Origin: an uncultured Campylobacter sp.
GTDB lineage: Bacteria > Campylobacterota > Campylobacteria > Campylobacterales > Campylobacteraceae
DNA: 37,848 nt
NCBI RefSeq assembly: GCF_938045625.1
Contig: NZ_CALIAV010000004.1
Location: 1 to 37,848 of the forward strand
Direction of reading: 5' to 3'
The position numbers and the translations under genes were made by a program. Below, one piece after another: positions 32,992 through 37,848 of the stretch. The notes under the pieces were generated by a model. That model was not told the DNA's origin. It worked only from the letters and a program-made list of their open reading frames with translations, and made no database searches. The first letter of the stretch is position 1. The number at the start of each line of letters is the position of its first letter.

Positions 32992-33439
32992 AATAGCAAT
33001 TATATTTTCGTTGTTTTTATCGCTGGTTTTTGGCGCGGTAAATTTCGAGGAAGAGCATCTTTTTGAGCTCAAAAAAGACGAGTGGGCGCGGGTTTTCGTA
33101 ACCAAAAAAGGCACGGACGAGCGAGAGAGCTTTGATTTTCGTTGGACGCTTTTTGATAACACGAACATCATCGTACATTCGCGCTACCGAAACTATCCTC
33201 GCCAGCTTGTTATGTCGCTAAGGCGCGGCCTTGAGACTTACAAGCAGACTTTGATACCGGACCTCAAGTACCCGCCTAGCGACCGCGTCGCGCTTTATCT
33301 CGTTTTTGAGGATTTTAAGCAAGGCGTAGCGAAATTTCGCGTGCTGATAAACGACGACGAGCAGCGCGTGGATGTTGAGTTTTTGGACCCGCCAAGAAAG
33401 CAGAGCGGCGCTCAAAATAGCGCGCAAAATGCCAAATAA
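32984..33439 (+). CDS. Secreted hypothetical protein (Cj0540-like)
   Basis: A 151-residue exported protein: signal peptide MSKIAIIFSLFLSLVFG, then a beta-rich mature domain (EEEHLFELKKDEWARVFVTKKGTDERESFDFRWTLFDNTNIIVHSRYRNYPRQLVM...) and a Gln/Ala-rich disordered tail. No known domain is visible. It is the C. jejuni Cj0540-like 'exporting protein' by position, between the DUF2018 gene and the prenyltransferase. The start overlaps the previous gene by 8 bp, so translation is likely coupled. Function unknown, probably periplasmic. Confidence 0.82.
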   Translation: MSKIAIIFSLFLSLVFGAVNFEEEHLFELKKDEWARVFVTKKGTDERESFDFRWTLFDNTNIIVHSRYRNYPRQLVMSLRRGLETYKQTLIPDLKYPPSDRVALYLVFEDFKQGVAKFRVLINDDEQRVDVEFLDPPRKQSGAQNSAQNAK

Positions 33440-33462
33440 AAGCAAAATTTAAGTGAGCCTAA

Positions 33463-34356
33463 ATGGAAAAAATAGATCTGATAATGAAAAATTTTATCGC
33501 TGAGCTTGGATACGAGCCTGCAACTGCGATGTTTGCTCGGATAAATTCGGGTAAAAGGCTGCGCTCTAAGCTACTTTTAAAAATAGCGGGCGAAAGCGAG
33601 CAAAGTCTAAAAATTTGCGCGATTATCGAGCTTATTCACCTAGCTAGTTTGCTTCACGACGACGTGATAGATGATGCCGACACCAGGCGCGGAAGCCCGA
33701 GTATAAATGCAAGCTTTGGCACCAAAAACGCCGTGATGCTGGGCGATATCCTCTACTCGAAGGGCTTTTACGAGCTATCTAAATTTCCGCACGAGATCGC
33801 GGGCGAGATATCGGGCGCGGTTAGCAAACTAAGCATAGGCGAGATGATGGACGTGGATCTCTCGGCTAAATTTAATGAAGACAAGTCCGCATACGAAACG
33901 ATGATATACTACAAAACCGCCGTTTTGATCGAGGCTGCTGCCGCGGTCGGTGCGATGCTGGCTGGGCTTGACGCGCGTAATTTTAAAATTTACGGCAAAA
34001 ACCTAGGCCTAGCATTTCAGATAATCGACGACATCCTGGACGTCACGCAAGACGCCGCGACGCTTGGAAAGCCAAATTTTAGCGACTTTAAAGAGGGTAA
34101 AACGACGCTGCCTTACATTTATCTTTACGAAAGCTTAAGCGAAGCGGACAAAGAGAAGTTAAAAAGCCTATTTAAAAAGGATCTTAGCGAGTCCGAGCAG
34201 GGCTGGGTGAGGGCAAAGATGAACGAAACGGGTGCTATAAAAAAAAGCATAGAAGCGGCTAAAAATTTAGGCGAGCAGGCGATAAGATCGGTAGAAAAAT
34301 TTAACATAGACGGCCTAGAAAACATCGTAAAATCAATGATAGATAGGGAATTTTAA
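33463..34356 (+). CDS. Polyprenyl diphosphate synthase (trans-isoprenyl)
   Basis: A 297-residue all-alpha prenyltransferase that adds isopentenyl units to an allylic diphosphate. The first aspartate-rich motif is LLHDDVIDDADTRRG (D66, D67, D70), the second FQIIDDILD (D189, D190, D193); GKRLRSKL binds diphosphate. The residues before the first motif are not bulky in a way that proves short chains, and the length fits an octaprenyl-type synthase, needed for menaquinone. HP0240/Cj0541-like by context. It sits directly before hemA; its stop shares one base with the hemA start (TAATG). Confidence 0.92.
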   Translation: MEKIDLIMKNFIAELGYEPATAMFARINSGKRLRSKLLLKIAGESEQSLKICAIIELIHLASLLHDDVIDDADTRRGSPSINASFGTKNAVMLGDILYSKGFYELSKFPHEIAGEISGAVSKLSIGEMMDVDLSAKFNEDKSAYETMIYYKTAVLIEAAAAVGAMLAGLDARNFKIYGKNLGLAFQIIDDILDVTQDAATLGKPNFSDFKEGKTTLPYIYLYESLSEADKEKLKSLFKKDLSESEQGWVRAKMNETGAIKKSIEAAKNLGEQAIRSVEKFNIDGLENIVKSMIDREF

Positions 34357-35648
34357 TGCATTACGCAAGCGTGAGCTTTACGCACAAAAACACCGATATC
34401 TCCGTGCGCGAAAAGCTCTCTTTTTCTAACATCGAGCGCAAAAACGAAATTTTACGCCTCATTAGCTCCAGCCAAAACATCAACGAGTGCATGGTACTAA
34501 GCACCTGCAACCGCGTCGAGATCATCGCTAGCGTAAAGACGGTCGAAGGCGCTAGTAAGCACATCATCGCCTGCATGTCGCTCATCTGCGGCATCCCTTT
34601 TGAGGAGCTGCAAAGCAGAGCCGACATCTACGAGGATAACGGCGCCGTGCATCATCTCTTTGCCGTGGCTAGTTCGCTAGATAGTCTAGTTATCGGCGAA
34701 ACGCAGATCGCAGGGCAGCTAAAAGAAGCGTATAAATTTGCCCGCACTAACGGCAAATGCGGTGCAAAGCTAGGTAGAGCGATGGAGTTTGCCTTTAAGT
34801 GTGCGGCGGAGGTGCGAAACAAAACCGAAATCTCCAAAAACCCGATCTCGGTCTCAAGCGTCGCGGTGGCTAAGGCAAAGGAGATTTTTGGCACATTAAA
34901 CGGCATGGTCGCCGTGATAGTGGGTGCTGGCGAGATGGCGGAGCTAGCCGCAAAGCATCTAATCGCAAGCGGCGCGCGAACGATAATCATCAGCCGAAAT
35001 AAAGAACGCGCTAAAAATTTGGCCCTGACGCTGGGGGATAATAACGAATACGACGCACTTTCAAACGTAGCGCAGTACATAAATAAATATCAAATCATAT
35101 TTTCCGCGACCGCCGCGCCGCATCCGGTTTTGATCGACGCGATGGTAGAGCCAAAGGAGTTTAAGCGCTACTTTTTTGATATAGCCGTGCCGCGCGATAT
35201 CGCTATCACGGAGAGTGAAAATATCAAAATTTACGCCGTGGACGACCTGCAGGAGATCGTAAATAAAAACCTAGCGCTGCGCGAGGAACAGGCGCAGATC
35301 GCGTACGGCATCGTCGGGCGAAATACGGCGGCATTTTTCCAAATGCTGCGCGAGCTGGCCGTCACGCCGCTAATAAAAGGTATCAGAGAACAGGCTAAGG
35401 AGTGCGCCGAGAGAGAACTCGCAAAAGCCCTAAAAAAGGGCTATCTAAAACATAGCGACAAGGATGAAGCGTACCGCCTCATACATCAGGTTTTTAAGGC
35501 GTTTTTGCACTCGCCGACGATAAATCTAAAAAGCCTAGCGGGCGCTGCGGGAAGCGAAGCGCAGTTAAGAGCCATCGGGGAAATCTTTAACATCGCAGAG
35601 CAAACGCCGCAAGAAGAAAATAATGAATTTGAATGGGAGAACGAATGA
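34356..35648 (+). CDS. hemA: Glutamyl-tRNA reductase
   Basis: First committed enzyme of the C5 heme pathway: reduces glutamyl-tRNA to glutamate-1-semialdehyde with NADPH. The 430-residue protein has the catalytic Cys51 in VLSTCNRVEI, GETQIAGQLKEAY, the NADPH domain VAVIVGAGEMAELAAKHLIASGA (about 187-209), and the C-terminal dimerisation helices. HYASVSFTHKNTDISVREKL is the standard start. It overlaps proS by 4 bp (ATGA). With hemC at the end of the window it forms part of a heme operon, although hemL, hemB and others are not here. Confidence 0.97.
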   Translation: MHYASVSFTHKNTDISVREKLSFSNIERKNEILRLISSSQNINECMVLSTCNRVEIIASVKTVEGASKHIIACMSLICGIPFEELQSRADIYEDNGAVHHLFAVASSLDSLVIGETQIAGQLKEAYKFARTNGKCGAKLGRAMEFAFKCAAEVRNKTEISKNPISVSSVAVAKAKEIFGTLNGMVAVIVGAGEMAELAAKHLIASGARTIIISRNKERAKNLALTLGDNNEYDALSNVAQYINKYQIIFSATAAPHPVLIDAMVEPKEFKRYFFDIAVPRDIAITESENIKIYAVDDLQEIVNKNLALREEQAQIAYGIVGRNTAAFFQMLRELAVTPLIKGIREQAKECAERELAKALKKGYLKHSDKDEAYRLIHQVFKAFLHSPTINLKSLAGAAGSEAQLRAIGEIFNIAEQTPQEENNEFEWENE

Positions 35649-37357
35649 AATTTAGCAAATTTTACGCGCCGACGGCAAAAGAAGCGCCAAAAGACGCGAG
35701 TCTGGCAAGTCATAAATTTTTGCTCCGAGCGGGCTATGCCGAGCAGGTAGGCAGCGGGCTTTACAACTTTTTGCCGCTTGGCAAACGAGTGCTTGAAAAT
35801 ATAAAAAATATCGTCAAAGAGGAGCTTGATGAGGCGGGAGCGCAGGAGATCTCGATGAGCTTCGTCACGTCGGCTGATCTTTGGCGCGAGAGCGGACGTT
35901 TTGACGTCTACGGCAAGGAGCTTTTGCGCTTTAAGGACCGCAAAGAAAACGACTTCGTACTAAGCCCTACCAACGAAGAGAGCGTCGTCGCGCTCGTGCG
36001 AGGCAAGGTAACGTCCTATAAACAGCTGCCGCTAAATTTGTATCAGATAAATACCAAATTTAGAGACGAGGCAAGGCCGAGATTTGGACTACTTAGAGGG
36101 CGCGAGTTTTTGATGAAAGACGGGTATAGCTTTCACGCAAGCGCCGAGGATCTGGACCGAGAATTTGACCTGATGGAGAAAACTTATAGTAAAATTTTTA
36201 CTCGCCTTGGGTTAAATTTCCGCGCGGTTAGAGCCGATAGCGGCGCGATAGGCGGCAGCGGAAGTAAAGAATTTATGGTGCTAGCAAATAGCGGCGAGGA
36301 CGACATCATCGTCTGCGAAAACTGCGACTACGCCGCAAATATAGAGGCCGCAACCCGCACAAAACGAACGACGCAAGCCGAGCGGCCAGAGGCTGACGCG
36401 GCTAAATTTTTAACCCCGAACGCCAAAACCATCAAAGATGTGGCGGAGTTTTTTAGAGTTGATGAGTTTTACTGCATAAAAGCGGTAATAAAAAAGGCGA
36501 TTTTCATTGACGCCAAAGGTGAAAAGAGCGAGAAAATCGTAGTATTTTTCGTGCGCGGCGAGGATGAGCTACAAGAGGTTAAAGCGCAAAACGCATGCGG
36601 GGCGCTCGAGCTAACGGACGCTACCGAAGCCGAGATCGCGGCAGCCGGGCTAGTCGGCGGATTTTGCGGGCCGGTTGGGCTAAAAGGCATTGAGTTTTAC
36701 ATCGACAAAGAGCTTGAAGGCGAATCGCAGATGATCTGCGGCGCAAATGAGCGAGATTATCACTTCGTCGGCGTTAGCGTTAGCAGCTTTAATGCCGATC
36801 GTTTCAAAGACCTAACCGCCGTAAAAGCGGGTGATAAGTGCCCTTGCTGCGGCGGAAATTTAAGCGTTAGTAAAGGCATCGAGGTCGGGCATATATTTAA
36901 GCTAGGCACCAAGTACTCAGAGCCGATGGGCGCTACATTTTTGGACGAAAACGGTAAGGCAAAACCGTTTATCATGGGCTGCTACGGCATAGGCGTCAGC
37001 CGCCTGGTCGCCGTCGCCGTCGAGGCCAAGCACGACGAAAAAGGCATAATCTGGAACGAAACCCTAGCTCCGTTTAAATTTGAAATCATCATCTCAAATT
37101 TAAAAGACGAAGAGGGCGTCAAATTTGCGCAGGGGCTTTACGAGAGCTTACGCGCGGCTGGCTTTTCTGTGCTGCTTGACGATAGAAACGAGCGTTTCGG
37201 CGTCAAAATGAGCGAATTTGAGCTGATGGGATTTCCTTATGCCGTGATCGTGGGCAAGGGACTAGCCGAAGGCACGGTCGAGCTCGTCACGCGCGACGGG
37301 CTAACTAAAGAAACCGTAAAAGCGGGCGAAATTTTAGCGCGACTAAAGAGCCTATGA
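35645..37357 (+). CDS. proS: Prolyl-tRNA synthetase (bacterial type)
   Basis: A 570-residue class II aminoacyl-tRNA synthetase that charges tRNA-Pro. The start is the ATG at 35645, overlapping the hemA stop (ATGA) with GGGAG upstream; an in-frame ATG at 35633 is inside hemA and less likely. Motif 1 region KNIVKEELDEAGAQEISMSF, motif 2 FRDEARPRFGLLRGREFLMKDGYSF (about 138-160), the inserted editing domain (about 220-380, which clears Ala-tRNA-Pro), motif 3 CYGIGVSRLVAVAVE, and the anticodon-binding domain are all present. The editing insert marks the bacterial ProS form. Confidence 0.97.
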   Translation: MKFSKFYAPTAKEAPKDASLASHKFLLRAGYAEQVGSGLYNFLPLGKRVLENIKNIVKEELDEAGAQEISMSFVTSADLWRESGRFDVYGKELLRFKDRKENDFVLSPTNEESVVALVRGKVTSYKQLPLNLYQINTKFRDEARPRFGLLRGREFLMKDGYSFHASAEDLDREFDLMEKTYSKIFTRLGLNFRAVRADSGAIGGSGSKEFMVLANSGEDDIIVCENCDYAANIEAATRTKRTTQAERPEADAAKFLTPNAKTIKDVAEFFRVDEFYCIKAVIKKAIFIDAKGEKSEKIVVFFVRGEDELQEVKAQNACGALELTDATEAEIAAAGLVGGFCGPVGLKGIEFYIDKELEGESQMICGANERDYHFVGVSVSSFNADRFKDLTAVKAGDKCPCCGGNLSVSKGIEVGHIFKLGTKYSEPMGATFLDENGKAKPFIMGCYGIGVSRLVAVAVEAKHDEKGIIWNETLAPFKFEIIISNLKDEEGVKFAQGLYESLRAAGFSVLLDDRNERFGVKMSEFELMGFPYAVIVGKGLAEGTVELVTRDGLTKETVKAGEILARLKSL

Positions 37358-37791
37358 TAAGGCATTTTTTTACGCCCTACGTCGTTTTGGAGATCGTAGC
37401 GGCGTATTTTTTTATCCACGCGTACGGATTTTTAAATTTGGTCTTTGAAGTCATCACGTCGGCCGTTTTGGGGCTATTTTTTATGTTTCGCGTCGGATTT
37501 TTTCAGCTCACTAGCAACATCGCGTTTTTTAAGCCCGCAGACGTTTTTAGTAGCGTAGGTATGGCGATCGGGGGATTTTTTATGTTTATCCCGGGGCTTA
37601 TCACCGACGTTTTGGGCGCTGCGATCGTAGCGGTCGCATTTTTTGCAAATTTAAAAAACGGCGGCGAACGCAAGGGCGGGAGCGAATATTATTACGAAAA
37701 ATTTGAAAGCGGACGTGACAAGCCGCGCGATGACGGCGAGATCATCAACGTCGAAGTCGTAGAAGAAAAGAGGCAAATATGGAAAAACTAA
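37354..37791 (+). CDS. FxsA family membrane protein
   Basis: A 145-residue membrane protein of the FxsA family. Hydrophobic segments at about 7-25, 27-50 and 65-95, with the family signatures PYVVLEIVAAYFFIHAYG and FMFIPGLITDVLGAAIV, then a charged cytoplasmic tail (GGERKGGSEYYYEKFESGRDKPRDD...). E. coli FxsA lowers exclusion of phage T7 by the F plasmid when overproduced; its normal role is not known. It overlaps proS by 4 bp and hemC by 13 bp. Equivalent position to C. jejuni Cj0544 between proS and hemC. Confidence 0.9.
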   Translation: MIRHFFTPYVVLEIVAAYFFIHAYGFLNLVFEVITSAVLGLFFMFRVGFFQLTSNIAFFKPADVFSSVGMAIGGFFMFIPGLITDVLGAAIVAVAFFANLKNGGERKGGSEYYYEKFESGRDKPRDDGEIINVEVVEEKRQIWKN

Positions 37792-37848
37792 AAATCGCAA
37801 CAAGAAAAAGCGTGCTGGCTATGTGGCAAAGCGAGCATATCAGGGATA
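37779..37848 (+). CDS. hemC: Porphobilinogen deaminase, 3'-truncated by window edge
   Basis: Only the first 23 codons are in the window: MEKLKIATRKSVLAMWQSEHIRD. The KIATRKSxLAxWQ stretch is the conserved N-terminus of hydroxymethylbilane synthase, which condenses four porphobilinogen units in heme synthesis. The start lies inside the end of the fxsA-like gene (13-bp overlap), in line with the C. jejuni proS-Cj0544-hemC order. Confidence 0.88.
   Translation, partial: MEKLKIATRKSVLAMWQSEHIRD

Overview
The window looks like a chromosomal segment of a Campylobacter. Protein-level matches and gene order agree with C. jejuni blocks that I recall: ftsZ-ftsA-surA/ppiD-like-rsmH; lolA-secA-lolC/E-like permease; cprS-cprR-htrA-cbpA-hspR-kefB; and DUF2018-secreted protein-prenyltransferase-hemA-proS-fxsA-hemC. 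The base composition looks more GC-rich than C. jejuni, and the spacers are full of AAATTT palindromes. This points to the curvus/rectus/showae/concisus side of the genus rather than C. jejuni; the species is not determined.

Layout. 1-478: 3' part of a Suppressor-of-Fused-domain gene. 766-1698: a YwqG/DUF1963-like gene on the minus strand. 1998-6785 (minus): cell-division operon with a degenerate class II aldolase-fold gene, a PpiD/SurA-like foldase, ftsA and ftsZ. 6840-8043 (plus): rsmH plus a small FtsL-like membrane protein. 8044-13465: D-amino-acid transaminase, DUF523 protein, small unknowns, and a large lipoprotein combining NlpC/P60 and M15 peptidoglycan peptidase domains. 13516-15338: a Pif1/RecD-like helicase and a secreted FliL-like protein. 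15339-15993: a gene-free stretch dense in inverted repeats, including a 19-nt terminal inverted repeat pair that bounds a 373-bp MITE-like element. 15994-20626: lolA, secA and a LolC/E-type permease. 21099-22495: small unknown genes ending in a pseudogene with a frameshift and a premature stop. 22683-29310: envelope-stress and heat-shock block (CprS/CprR, HtrA, CbpA, HspR, K+/H+ antiporter). 29388-32643: methyltransferase, O-acetylhomoserine sulfhydrylase, small unknown, HAD phosphatase. 32734 to the end: heme and isoprenoid genes with prolyl-tRNA synthetase.

How the genes fit together. Most are housekeeping genes of envelope growth and division (FtsA/FtsZ, FtsL-like, peptidoglycan hydrolase, D-amino-acid supply), envelope protein and lipoprotein export (SecA, LolA, LolC/E, PpiD-like, HtrA), proteostasis control (CbpA/HspR), and tetrapyrrole synthesis (HemA, HemC). 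I see no phage, plasmid backbone, CRISPR array, rRNA or tRNA. I did not find a clear new multi-gene system. The best leads are the structured element at 15359-15940, the FtsL candidate, the aldolase-fold protein without metal ligands in the division operon, the double peptidase lipoprotein, and the dense palindromic AAATTT sites.
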